Part shown: one piece after another, positions 41,254 to 51,299 of the stretch
Layout of the letters: every line of letters starts with the position of its first letter
Position numbering within the stretch: the stretch's first letter is position 1
Assembly: GCA_948146395.1 (NCBI GenBank)
Contig: OX411552.1
Location: 10,435,686-10,499,685, forward strand
From: Fragum whitleyi
Lineage: Eukaryota; Mollusca; Bivalvia; Cardiida; Cardiidae
Direction of reading: 5' to 3'
Length of the DNA stretch: 64,000 bases
Made by a program: the position numbers and the translations under genes
Notes under the pieces: generated by a model
Databases searched by the model: none
What the model saw: the letters and a program-made list of their open reading frames with translations, nothing else
What the model was told of the DNA's origin: nothing

Positions 41254-41330
41254 GCGGCGTCGCAGCGCAACTGGTAGCACGTCGGATTGTCAAGCTAGAT
41301 GTCCTGGTTTCGATCCCCGGCAGACAGCAA
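41254..41330 (+). mobile_element. tRNA-like SINE head
   Basis: CGTCGCAGCGCAACTGG (A-box region), ATTGTCAAG in anticodon-loop position, and GGTTTCGATCCCCGG (B-box). Acceptor ends do not pair, so it is a tRNA pseudogene or SINE head; the body may run to about 41500 (two ACAGGCTGTC phrases at 41352 and 41431). Confidence 0.55.
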
Positions 41331-41513
41331 CATAATGTAATAAGAAGATGAACAGGCTGTCTACAGAAACTTTGAGACCTTATCTATCTACAAAGTGCAC
41401 AGTAAGGACTAGGGTCAGACTGTGCTGATGCACAGGCTGTCCAAAGGCTTTTTTTTTCAAGCTGAACAGAAATTGTTTTAAATGTCATGCACAGGCTAAT
41501 CTTATTACTTGTA

Positions 41514-41701
41514 CAGTTTGGAATTCGTGAATTTGACACAATTAATGATTTTGAGAAAATTTTGAAATGATAAAAATTGGTTGGGGTAAGAGAATGTTAA
41601 GTGAAATTCAAGGGAGGTAAGCCAATATCGTTAATTTTATTCATGATGAACAAAACTAGCGATATTTATTACCCCCCCCCCCCCCTTTAAAAATATGAAT
41701 A
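41514..41701 (+). mobile_element. TA MITE, subfamily A, left part (host of nested MITE)
   Basis: TA|CAGTTTGGAATTCGTG, arm, palindrome GGGAGGTAAGCC...TATTACCCCC with the C-run expanded to about 15, then AAAATATGAATA. Here the element is interrupted by the B-type copy 41702-42139 and continues at 42140 with TACAAGTTCTATAAAG. Confidence 0.85.
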
Positions 41702-42139
41702 CAGTAAAGAACATCGTGAAATTGACAAGGTGAACGCTTTTGGTGTGATTTCGGAAAAAAAATGAAGGAGTGTGTGGAGCGAGTTTTGAGTGAAATTAAA
41801 GGAAGGTAATCCAATATTGCTAATTTTGTTCAAGATGAACAAAATTAGCGATATTAATTACCTCCCTTTAATAAAATATACGTCATTTTCTGTGTGTACG
41901 TCTTCGTGGACCAATCACCAACACTTGAAAGTCCACACCAGTTAATAAAAACGTAGAATAAATAGAAAGATTTGAATTTATTGTTGAAAGTCATGAACGA
42001 TTTTTAATTTTTTCTAATAATTTCGGAGCGTTTTTTATCGATTTGAGTGAGTGTTTGGAACGAATGAATTGAGCGCTGAGTGAATGATTAAGAATGCTTT
42101 AGATAGGAATGAGTGTCAATTTCACGATTTTTTTAACTG
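41702..42139 (+). mobile_element. TA MITE, subfamily B, nested in a subfamily A copy
   Basis: TA|CAGTAAAGAACATCGTGAAA to TTTAACTG|TA, 438 bp, with full palindrome (AAGGTAATCCAATATTGCTA ... ATTACCTCCC) and the B middle (TGTACGTCTTCGTGGACCAA, TTGAAAGTCCACACCAG, TTGAAAGTCATGAACG). Flanked on both sides by subfamily A sequence that joins exactly when this copy and one TA are removed. Confidence 0.95.
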
Positions 42140-42393
42140 TACAAGTTCTATAAAGTGCTTCGAATTTCTTCAAGAAACCATCAGACTACTTTAATTGTGT
42201 CATTGTCATTGAAAACGTTTTTTTTCTTGCTATTTTTATTTTATATATAAATGTTTATCTTATCTTTTTAAGTGATTTTTGAGCGATTTGAATGGTTTGA
42301 GTGAGTGTTCGCAATAAATGAATGGAGCACAGTGCGAACGATTTAGAATGGTTTTGATCGGAATGAGAGTTAATTCCACGATGCTCTTAAATT
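42140..42393 (+). mobile_element. TA MITE, subfamily A, right part (host of nested MITE)
   Basis: TACAAGTTCTATAAAG, ATTTCTTCAAGAAACCATCA, AGTGATTTTTGAGCGATTTG, GGTTTGAGTGAGTGTTC and a worn right TIR (TTAATTCCACGATGCTC). Continuation of 41514-41701. Confidence 0.85.
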
Positions 42394-42484
42394 TATTCGA
42401 CGACGAGTCATCATTGCGGGTTTGCCATCTCGTTTAGGTCAACCCGCATGGTACATGAATTCTTGGAATATGTCACTTTTTGTT

Positions 42485-42705
42485 TGTTTGAATGGGTTTT
42501 ACGCCGCTTTCAAACATTTCGCAGTTACATCGCGGCGGCCGGAGCACTTAACAATGGATTCCTGGTATTTCTTTCACGTTTACTACCATTACACCCTTTC
42601 CTAGCCTTCGACTGTTATATCACATAGGTTTACGATTATCAACCCATTGGTGAGAGACAAACGTCGGAAAGGATATTTGCCGCCACCGGGGATCGAACCC
42701 GTATC
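42485..42705 (-). mobile_element. tRNA-derived SINE, family S1
   Basis: Minus-strand copy. B-box-like GGGTTCGATCCCC at 42688-42700, while the A-box end is missing. The body shares GCATCGCGGCGGC-type sequence, CGGAGCACTTAACAATGG and ACGATTATCAACCCATT with 6470-6736. A 60-codon frame across it is not a gene. Confidence 0.6.
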
Positions 42706-42709
42706 TCAC

Positions 42710-44350
42710 TTTTGAAAGGATCTTATTTTAACTTATTTAGCTTTTCGCATTTCTCCAACTTTCAACCTTAGATCTAGTCAGTTTACCTGCCGTAATTTTC
42801 CAGGAACCATGGACAATTATATTTTGATATGCATTTTGTATATTGTATTATTTATTGAACATCATGGACAATTATTGTCTTATTCAGAAATAAACTATGT
42901 ACAATGAAACCTAAAACAAGCTTGTTTGGATTGTAACTTTTATGCAAAGTTAATTAAGAGAATTTAACATACGAGTTAGACAATTACCCAACATTAAGCT
43001 TAACTTTTTGCTCATCAAATGTGTCAGGGCAATTTCAATATTTGAACAAACATTTTAAATACCAAATGAGCCAGTGCGTGACATTTCCAAGTTCCATGTA
43101 TGTGCATAGCAAAGCCCCTGGCCAGACTGTGCATCCTCACAGGCTGACAAAAATTTTTCCTATTCACCCTAGGGATGGAGAAGGCCTTTACCCCTCTACA
43201 GTGGTTCAGAGAATTTTCTTATTACATTGTGTGGCTGTCCAGGTTGTTCAATGTCTGTCTATTCTACCCATGTGAAATTGTTGGAAAAGTCGCGCACTGG
43301 CTTAAATATATCACAATTCACAAAACGGTGAATAAAAGAGTTTGAAAAAAGTTTCACAGGCAAATCTAACAAAGCGAAGGTGAATTCCAACCTTATTTCT
43401 GTCGCATTTTTTCTTATACAAACAAATTAATGAATGAGGTTTATAAACAGAATTAGCCTACTTGGCAGCTGGTAGACGGGTTGTACATATATTGTGAACT
43501 GTAACTCTTTGGCAATCTTGTATGCATACTTTGAATGCTTTGCGTGATTTATTGTCACGCATTCATCCCTTTCTTGTTCCATTTTCGTATCAAATAGAAA
43601 TAATTCAGTAACCCGGGCCTGTTTTACTAAACATCTACGATAATTGTTTGCGTAAGTCAAAAACTTAAGTCGCTTCTACTACAGTAACTAAATATAGAAT
43701 TCTGCCACCCATCATCTCATTTGAATCGTCTTTTTAAGACGATTCCAATGAGATATTGCAAGGCAGAATCAGACAATAAATTAAAATACCGGGAAGGATT
43801 TGTGATTTTGACTTAAGATTAATTTTTTCGTAAGAAGTCTGTACGTCAATGATTTGGACATGAAAACAATACAATTCATGCACACACATCGGTAGATCTT
43901 GGATATATTGTCTTTGTCCTGTTTTTCCAGTTATCCCCCCCCCCCCGAAAAAAAAACAAAACATTTTGCAATAAGTTTTGATAGGTAAGGGAAACCCTTA
44001 CACATTGGCCATACCTTTTGATTGGTAAGGGATACGATCTTCCTATTTCTTTTTTTTTTTTTTCAAAAAATGTCTGAGACAGGTATATTTTTTGGTTAAT
44101 TTTTCAATGTAATCAGTTAAGTTCCAAGTCCCATTGCAATGTCAAATATGTCGATTATGTTTGAAAAATGACAGTGGTGGTGTATTGGTGTTTAACAGAA
44201 ACTGAACTATTTGCCATAATACATTATTAAAAGATAAAACGAAAATGATAATTAAGAAAATAAAAAGAAATGCCAGGGTTCAGTTTAAGATGTTCTTAAC
44301 TTTAGTATGTTATGTCTGTTAGAGTTTAGTGCACAGAAGACGAATGTACT
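42710..44350. other. No gene seen; small palindrome and poly-C run
   Basis: A hairpin at 43698-43769: ATTCTGCC...ATCTCATTTGAATCGTC pairs with GACGATTCCAATGAGAT...GGCAGAAT. A ten-C run is at 43936-43945 and TAAGGGAAACCCTTA lies near 43988. The frame 43021-43275 and the minus frames at 43427-43964 show no recognised family. Confidence 0.4.
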
Positions 44351-44352
44351 TA

Positions 44353-44787
44353 CGGTTTAGAGCATCGTGGAATGGACAATCTGAATGATATTGGAATGAT
44401 TTTGGGATGAAATTGAATGAGCGAGAGGAGTGAGTTTTTTTAGTAGAATTAAAGGGAGTGTAGGTTGACCCAATATCGCTTCTTTCTTCGTGATGAACAA
44501 GATTAGCGACATTTACATGTATAACCGCCCTGTAATAGAATAAGCATACAAGTTTCATAAATAGCATCATATTTCTACACGAACCAATCAGACGCTAACA
44601 AATTCAACTAATTCAGGGAAATCGTGGACTTTTTCTAGCGATTTTTGTTTTGTTTGTAATTACTGATCTTATCTATTTGGTGATTTTGGAGTCATTTGGA
44701 ATGGTTTGAGTGAGTGTTTGGAATGAATGAATGGAGCGTCGAGTGAGCGATTCAGAATGGTAGTCAATTACAGGATGCCATTAATTG
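44353..44787 (+). mobile_element. TA MITE, subfamily A
   Basis: TA|CGGTTTAGAGCATCGTGG to ATTAATTG|TA, 435 bp. The palindrome is worn (GGGAGTGTAGGTTGACCC insertion). First of seven copies in 5.5 kb. Confidence 0.87.
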
Positions 44788-44910
44788 TAACACCAAAAGA
44801 TGGGTTTAATAGCATCAGTTTAACGTCAATACGCTTCCATAGCTGACCTTATATGCGAAGTACTGACGAAAACGTAAGTTATGTAAACGTTGTTATGAAG
44901 CGTACCATTA

Positions 44911-45349
44911 TAGTTAATAACATCGTGAAATTGAAACCCATTCCAATAAAAAACATTCTTAATCACTCAGTCAGCGCTCCATTCATTCATTCCAAACACT
45001 CACTCAAGCCATTCACAAACGCTCCAAAATCACTAAAAATAATAAGGTCAACGATGACATTCAAAATAAAAATTGGTAAAAAAAAAATCCACACTTTCAC
45101 TGACATAATTGAATTTTGTTAGCGTATTAAGCGTTCGAAAGGACATAAAAAGCTATTTATAGAATTTGTATGCATATGCTTTAAAGAGAGGCTATTAATA
45201 TCGATAACTTTGTTCATGTTGAAAAAAATTATCGATATTGAATTATCTCCCTTTAATTTCACTCAAATCTCGATACACACACTCATTCAACTTCATTCCA
45301 AAATCACTCAAAATCATCCATCTTGTAAATTTCACGATGTTATTAACTG
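44911..45349 (-). mobile_element. TA MITE, subfamily A
   Basis: TA|TAGTTAATAACATCGTGAAA to ATTAACTG|TA, 439 bp. Palindrome ATCGATAACTTTGTTCATG / AAAAAAATTATCGATATTG. The 89-codon frame across its left half is a chance frame. Confidence 0.9.
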
Positions 45350-45626
45350 TATCAAACGTTAGGCATCTATTCCAACCAGATTTTGGACGTGCAAAAAAAC
45401 ATCTATGAACCTGTTTATTTCCGAGCTCTACAGGTTGATGCGAACTCGTCTTTTACGAGTTTTCAGCTATACTGTACCAAAACATGTAGGGAACGATTTC
45501 GTTCTACAATGTCCTTTTTTAATAGATCGATTTTGACAATTTTGTTTCATTTGAACAAAGGCCCCTTCATGACGCGACCTCTTATATGTGAAAACCCTTT
45601 GTACAACCGCCATGAGAAAGCACGTA

Positions 45627-46047
45627 CAGCTAGTAACATCGAGAAATTGACATTCATCTCAATCAAAACGATGCTAAATTTCCTACTCAGCGTTCCATTG
45701 GTCCATTCCACTCATTTAAACGCATTCAAAATCACTCCAAACCACTATAAAGATAAGATCAACAACTACGTTGAAAAGTAACATATCAAGAAAAATATCA
45801 CGATTTCACTTACATAATTGAAATTGTGGGCGTCTGGTTTGTTCTTGAAGAAATAGGAACCTATGTATAGAAGTTGCAATACAATTTAATTAAGGGCGGT
45901 AATAATTATCGCTCATTTTGTTCATCCTGAACAAAATTAGCGATATTCATTTACCCCCTTTTTATTTCACTCAAAACCTACTAACTGTACTCGTTTAATT
46001 AAATTTCAAAATCATTTCTTTTGTCAAATTCACGAAGTTGTTATATG
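45627..46047 (-). mobile_element. TA MITE, subfamily A
   Basis: TA|CAGCTAGTAACATCGAGAAA to GTTATATG|TA, 421 bp. Palindrome TATCGCTCATTTTGTTCATC / CTGAACAAAATTAGCGATAT. A 132-codon frame at 45383-45781 runs into it and is not a gene. Confidence 0.9.
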
Positions 46048-46182
46048 TATCACAAAGACATTTTCTGTAACACGAGATTTTAAATTTCTACCGTCCGTGA
46101 GCCCAATGAGTATTGAGTTACCCTAAGAAAAAATATTCGTTGATTAAAATGGCTTTAAAAAGCCACTCACCAATCACAAATA

Positions 46183-46594
46183 CAGTTAATTACGTCATGA
46201 AATTGTCGATCAATCCCACCAAAACAATTCGCCCAGCGCTCCAACCGTTCATTCCAAAAATCACCTCAACCATTCAAAAATCCAAATTCACTAAAAAAAT
46301 GATAAAATCAACAACTACATTCAAACTTAAAATTCGTAGATCAAATTCTCGATTTCACTGACATGATTAATTGTAAGCGTATGATGAGTTTAGGAAGTTA
46401 CAGAAAGGTATTTATAGAACCTGTATGCGTATTTTATTAAAGGGAGGTAATAAGTTTCGCTAAGTTTGTTCATCTTGAACAAACTTAGCGATATTGGATT
46501 TAATCCCTCGAAACGCGTTCCACTCACGCATTCAATTTTATTCCAAATCATTCCAAAATCATTCATATTATATATTTCACAATGTTCTTAACTG
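46183..46594 (-). mobile_element. TA MITE, subfamily A
   Basis: TA|CAGTTAATTACGTCATGAAA to CTTAACTG|TA, 412 bp. Palindrome GGTAATAAGTTTCGCTAAG / CTTAGCGATATTGG, loop TTGTTCATCTTGAACAA. Its last bases are duplicated at once: TGTTCTTAACTGTACATA occurs at 46584 and 46612. Confidence 0.9.
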
Positions 46595-46639
46595 TACATA
46601 TTTACTTAGATGTTCTTAACTGTACATATTTACTAATAC

Positions 46640-47040
46640 ATATTAAGCTTATTCTAAATATCATCTCATCAAAGAAATCAACTTTAGATGTCCCTTATTT
46701 CCATTGGAGCAATGCTAGTCATTTTGTGCCTCTTGTTGTTATTATCAAAAACGGAGGAATTTTAATTAAAACATTAAAACATTATAACGATTTAATCTCC
46801 AAGATGCACGTAGATCAACATAAACTATAAAATTTACAGCCAAAATAAATCTATGTACTTTCTCCGTCTGCAACAACAAAGTGGGTAAAATTTATTCAAG
46901 GTTTCTGCTTAGCCAATTATCACACGACAAAAGTTGTACTAAAAGTATAGTTTCTTGTGTATTTGCAAGACGACCATTGCAGTTAAATAATTGTTGGTGG
47001 GTGGATACCCTGTACGTGTGGAGGTACGACAATTTAATTG
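46640..47040. other. No gene seen
   Basis: Low-scoring short frames only; spacer between a MITE and the TTAA element. Confidence 0.4.
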
Positions 47041-47047
47041 CCTTTAA

Positions 47048-47259
47048 CCCTTTGCTGTTTTATCCCTGCTTTTTACGTGTCTGATTGAGAAAACATTGTG
47101 AAAAAAGAATAAATTGCTTCTAACAAGCAATTTCTTCTTTTTCCACATTTTTTTTCTACCCTACTGAATGGTTATTCTTCAAATTAAATCCTCTTTAAAT
47201 TTTCGTCTGCAAAACCTTTGAATTTGGATAGGTCTAAAATTTTGTAAAACAGGAAAGGG
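47048..47259. mobile_element. piggyBac-type MITE (TTAA target), copy 2
   Basis: TTAA|CCCTTTGCTGTTTTA left, AAAACAGGAAAGGG|GTAA right (one base off TTAA). Internal GAGAAAACATTGTG, CAAGCAATTTCTTC, TCTACCCTACTGAATGGTTA and ATTTTCGTCTGCAAAACC are the inverse order of copy 1 at 39901. 212 bp. Confidence 0.82.
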
Positions 47260-47483
47260 GTAAAAAAGGATCATTTTTGTAGTGTGTAAAGTGCCATTCA
47301 TTGTCAGACTGTGTGTATAGGACAGACTGACTAGGGTCGAAACTATAAGAATTGTCGTTCTATCATTAGGTATAATATTCTTTAAAATACGTTCTCGGGT
47401 TGACATCTGCTAAAACAAATCTCCTTTTTCAAATATTCTTTTCACTGAGATCACACGCGGTCCTTTTTGGCGGGACAAGTCAC

Positions 47484-47748
47484 ATATATGTTACGCGAAA
47501 AGGGACCATCCGGAAATTCTGTAAATTGAATCATTGAAAAAAAGATTTGACCCAGCATAGGTTAACCAGAAGTCGCATTTCAAAAAATCTTGCACTAAAA
47601 GGTAGATTGATCATTCTAGATTCAGAAAATATGCGCGGTTCAAAAAGTTTCGATCCTAGTCAGTCTGCGCAATCCGCGCAGTCTGACTGGGGTCGATACT
47701 TTACGCACTTTCCAGATGGTCCCTTTCCGCGTGACGGGTCACATATTT
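47484..47748 (+). mobile_element. TIR element T2, copy 2, intact
   Basis: Left ATATGTTACGCG...AAAAGGGACCATCCGG mirrors right CCAGATGGTCCCTTTCCGCG...TCACATAT. An inner hairpin CCTAGTCAGTCTGCGC / GCGCAGTCTGACTGGGG lies at about 47655-47692. 265 bp, no real coding frame although a 67-codon frame crosses it. A second, heavily interrupted copy spans 33764-34976. Confidence 0.75.
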
Positions 47749-48040
47749 AAAATATAAAAGAAAAGTTACACTGCATGAGAAGCAAAGTGTTCAAAGAAAG
47801 GTTCGATTTAATTTTTAATTACTTTCTTTTAAGCCATTATCTTTCCAATTTTCTTGCAATCCGAAAAGCCTACATTAGACTGATACCTTAAGACCATTAC
47901 ACTTAACGTCTATTATTCTAAAGATCTTCAAATATTAAATTATGTATACCAAACTATGTTGTTGCAATCAAAACAACATTAAAATTGTGTTGACGTAGAC
48001 AAGAGCCAAATCTATGGTGGCATATTTCCGCCTTGTGATA

Positions 48041-48143
48041 CAGTAAATAAAATCGTGAAATAGAGATTCATCTCAATCAAAGCAAATTTAAATCGCTCAC
48101 TCATGGATCCATTCATTCATTCCAAAGACTCACCCCCCCCCCC

Positions 48144-48187
<44 letters not shown>

Positions 48188-48440
48188 GCCATTTCACCGA
48201 GATAATCGAAATTGAAAGCGTCTAATTGGTTTAGGAAAAATTGGAAGTTATTTTTCGAGCTTGGTTATTTTATTAAAGGGGTGGTATTTATTACGCTAAT
48301 TTGTTCATACTGAACAATATAAGCGATTTTGGATAACCACCCTTAAATTTCATTAAAAACTCACTCTTCGCACTTATTCAATTTTACCAAAACTAATTCT
48401 TAAATCATTCACCTTGTCAGTTTTACGATGTTTCTAACTG
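48041..48440 (-). mobile_element. TA MITE, subfamily A, with poly-C/poly-A expansion
   Basis: TA|CAGTAAATAAAATCGTGAAA to TCTAACTG|TA, 400 bp. A run of about 12 C and more than 40 A (48131-48185) replaces arm sequence between GACTCA and CCGCCATTTCACCG. Palindrome ATTACGCTAATTTGTTCATA / CTGAACAATATAAGCGATT. Confidence 0.87.
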
Positions 48441-48767
48441 TACAAAATTGACTGACATGTATCGTGGTTATTGCAAACCCCATTCGAACAACTTAAATTC
48501 CAATAGGAATTTCATCTGGATTGTGTGCAAATCTTTAATCTTCAATCTTATGAGCACAAATTTGATATTCTATTTATGATATTTATAATATGGCCTAGAC
48601 TGTTGCAATTAATCGAGGAAATTCCAAATATTTCTAAAGAATTATTTCCGTTCTTTTTCCTATGTGACCTTCGAATTACTTCATGAAAAGACCATACAAA
48701 GTCCAGGATTTAGAAAGGTGTCTTCAGGAAGTTGGAGTGCAAATATTCCTTCGGTAGAACATTTATA

Positions 48768-49204
48768 CAGTTAACAACATCGTGAAATTGACAAGGTGAA
48801 TGATTTTGAAATGATTGAGGACTGAAAATGAATGAGTGTGTGGAGCGAAATTTGAGTGAATCTAATGGGAGGTAATCCAATATCCAAATTTTGTTCGGCA
48901 TGAACAAAATTTGCGACATTGGATTACCTCCCTTTAATAAAATATGCATACAACTTCTTTAGATAGCTTCAAATTTCTTCAAGAGCCTATTACACGCTCA
49001 CAATTTGAATTTTGTCAGTGAAATCGCGATTTTTGTCTATCCAAATTCATTTTGAATGGCGATTTTGATTCTTTATTTTTCAATGGGTTTGAGCGTTTTT
49101 GAATGGTTTGAGTGAGTCTTTGGAATGAATGATTTGAGCGCTGAGCGAACGATTAAGAATGGTTTTGATTGAGGTGAATGTCAATTTCACGATGTAACTA
49201 ACTG
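48768..49204 (+). mobile_element. TA MITE, subfamily A
   Basis: TA|CAGTTAACAACATCGTGAAA to AACTAACTG|TA, 437 bp, close to the family average. Palindrome GGAGGTAATCCAATATCCAA / TTTGCGACATTGGATTACCT. Confidence 0.93.
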
Positions 49205-49388
49205 TAAGTAGATTTTGAGCGGTGAGTCGTGAAATCTACTTTTAAGTGTTTGGTCGTCGTGTCATTTTTTTCGAAAAAGATTAAGTAGGTCAAAAAAACA
49301 CAGTATAAAAGATAATAATTTACCTTTCAGATTAAAGCAATTGCTTGCCTTATATCGTAAGATTTATTCATAAATATCCCTTTTGGCA

Positions 49389-49818
49389 TAGTTAAGAACA
49401 TCGTGAAATTGACAAAGTGAACACTTTTGGAGTGATTTTGGAATAAAGTTAAATGAGTGTGTGGATCGAGTTGTGAGTGAAATTAAAGGGAGGTAATCAA
49501 ATATTGCTAATTTTGAACAAAATTAGTGATATTAATTACCTCCCTTTAATGAAATATACGTACTTTTCTGTTTGTACGTCTTCGCGGACCAATCACCAAC
49601 ACTTGAAAGTCCACACCAGCTAATAAAATCGTAAAATAAATAGATAGATTTGAAATTATTGTTGAAAGTCATGAACGATTTTTAAATGTTTTCGAATAAT
49701 TTCGGAGCGTTTTTGATCGATTTGAGTGAGTGTTTGGAATGAACGAATGGAGCGCTGAGTGAATGATTAAGAATGCTTTTGATCGGAATGAGTGTCAATT
49801 TCACGATGTTTTTAACTG
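49389..49818 (+). mobile_element. TA MITE, subfamily B
   Basis: TAGTTAAGAACATCGTGAAA to TTTAACTG|TA, 430 bp, with the B middle (GACGTCTTCGCGGACCAATC ... GAAAGTCCACACCAGCTAAT). The palindrome lacks the loop: ATTGCTAATTTTG directly followed by AACAAAATTAGTGAT. Confidence 0.92.
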
Positions 49819-49824
49819 TAATAG

Positions 49825-50850
49825 ACTCGACGCCTACAACAGAGACCAGTCTTGTAAGTGCACCTATACCTTGCAAGTTTAAAGCCACAGTCTGCGTCTA
49901 GAGTAAAGGAAATCGCTCTTCCTTGAATATTCTTTGAATATTTTTTTCTTGGTTTAGTCTTGTGAAAGATGAGTTACATAAAAATACAAATCAATCGAAA
50001 AACGGCGACTTCTTCGTGAAAAGCATGATATGCAGTATACGTTTAATATGTAAATGAGATTTTGGTCACATGAAATACACCCACGTGCAATAGCAGTATA
50101 TGAGCGGTATTCAGATTGGAGTATTAAGTGTTGGGAGTCATTTATATTCATCAAGTTAGGCCAATATTTAGATCATGTCGCCATAATCATTTGCATTACC
50201 AAATATTGGTATGATACATTCAAGCTTATCTTTGAGAATAAAAGTTGAGTTTTTGTGTATATAGCCGTCTAAGATCATTGAATTGCGTTTCGGAAATTTT
50301 AACTAACACAGACGGGGAATTTTAACCATAAGGCTTTGACACATATATTAGGAGTCTCAATCAAAAATGAAATTCTTCAAAGTAAAATGTTTCTGTTGTC
50401 TACAGCATACTTATTCTCGAATGAATAAACCGCCTATGAATGTTTAACAATCCTGAATATTCGGAGTCATTGCAGATGATTTCAAGTTCGATATTCAAAA
50501 ATTGCAAGTCCAATCGAAATTACAGACATGAATAGTAACAATTTTAATTTGAACATTAAACTTTTTGTCATTTTTCGCAGTTTTCAGAATTCATTTATGG
50601 GAAAACTTAGTCATTATTTTTTCTTTTACAGACGAGGAAACAGATCTATAGCTGACCAAGAATGACAAAGTATTCAAAGGACTGAAAGAGCTGTTTTTGA
50701 AATACGCTCATTAGCTTCTTACATTAGTTGTAGTGCGGTGTGACATATTTCACTGAACACGTACATGTTGTAAAACGAAAACGCCGAAACAACTATAAGC
50801 GCTGGTAACTCAAAAATTTTTTAATTGTTTGTACATGTAAAGTATGTAAA
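49825..50850. other. No gene seen
   Basis: AT-rich spacer. Frames over 49954-50248 on both strands have no recognised content. Confidence 0.4.
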
Positions 50851-50856
50851 TGAATT

Positions 50857-51290
50857 ATCAATTCAATTCAATTCAATAGTTTATTTCTCTGACTTGAACA
50901 TAAATGTTCCTCGTCAATTCACATTACATATATTACATACAGAACAAAAGAACAACAACAATATACAAACAATAATAAATATATCAAAAAATTAGATCTT
51001 CTACTTTTTGCATAGTTGATTAGTCAAAAAGCGGAAGATGCCTTCAAAACTTATATTATACAAAAAAGTTAAGTGCCTTAGTAATTAAGTTGGTTTTCAT
51101 CTAGGAATTCTTTTCTAACTTGAAAGCTTTTGATACAAAAAATAGCCAAATTGTTCAAAACTAAAGGATTTTCACTATTAAAAAGTTCTACAAGTTTGTA
51201 TACACTTGGCTTCATATAAAAGTATTCTTTAATAAATTTCTTTCTCAATTTTTTATAAAAGGGTATAAATTATAGGATTTCCAATGAGGT
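50857..51290 (-). mobile_element. LINE 3' fragment with (ATTGA)n tail
   Basis: Minus strand: protein PFYKKLRKKFIKEYFYMKP, SVYKLVELFNSENPLVLNNL, AIFCIKSFQVRKEFLDEN, ending at a TAA at 51080-51078. This is the C-terminal helix region of a CR1/jockey-type ORF2. A ~190 base 3' UTR follows and ends in ATTGAATTGAATTGAATTG. Strongly 5'-truncated, as is usual for such insertions. It resembles in plan, not in detail, the LINE at 58921-63193. Confidence 0.75.
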
Positions 51291-51299
51291 TTTGTTTGA

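Noticed and set aside
43021..43275. 84-codon plus-strand frame as a gene
   Set aside because: No recognised domain; CAAAGCCCCTGGCCAGACTG and ACAGGCTG phrases look like dispersed repeat text, also seen near 41400.
44853..45122. 89-codon frame and similar frames at 46113-46361, 9359-9667, 48710-48949, 49682-49888
   Set aside because: All lie on MITE arms. The same peptide wording (SLKHSLKSIKNAP-like) recurs because the DNA repeats, not because a protein is conserved.
45383..45781. 132-codon plus-strand open frame
   Set aside because: Its second half runs through the left arm of the MITE at 45627; the arms of this family lack stops in one frame by composition.
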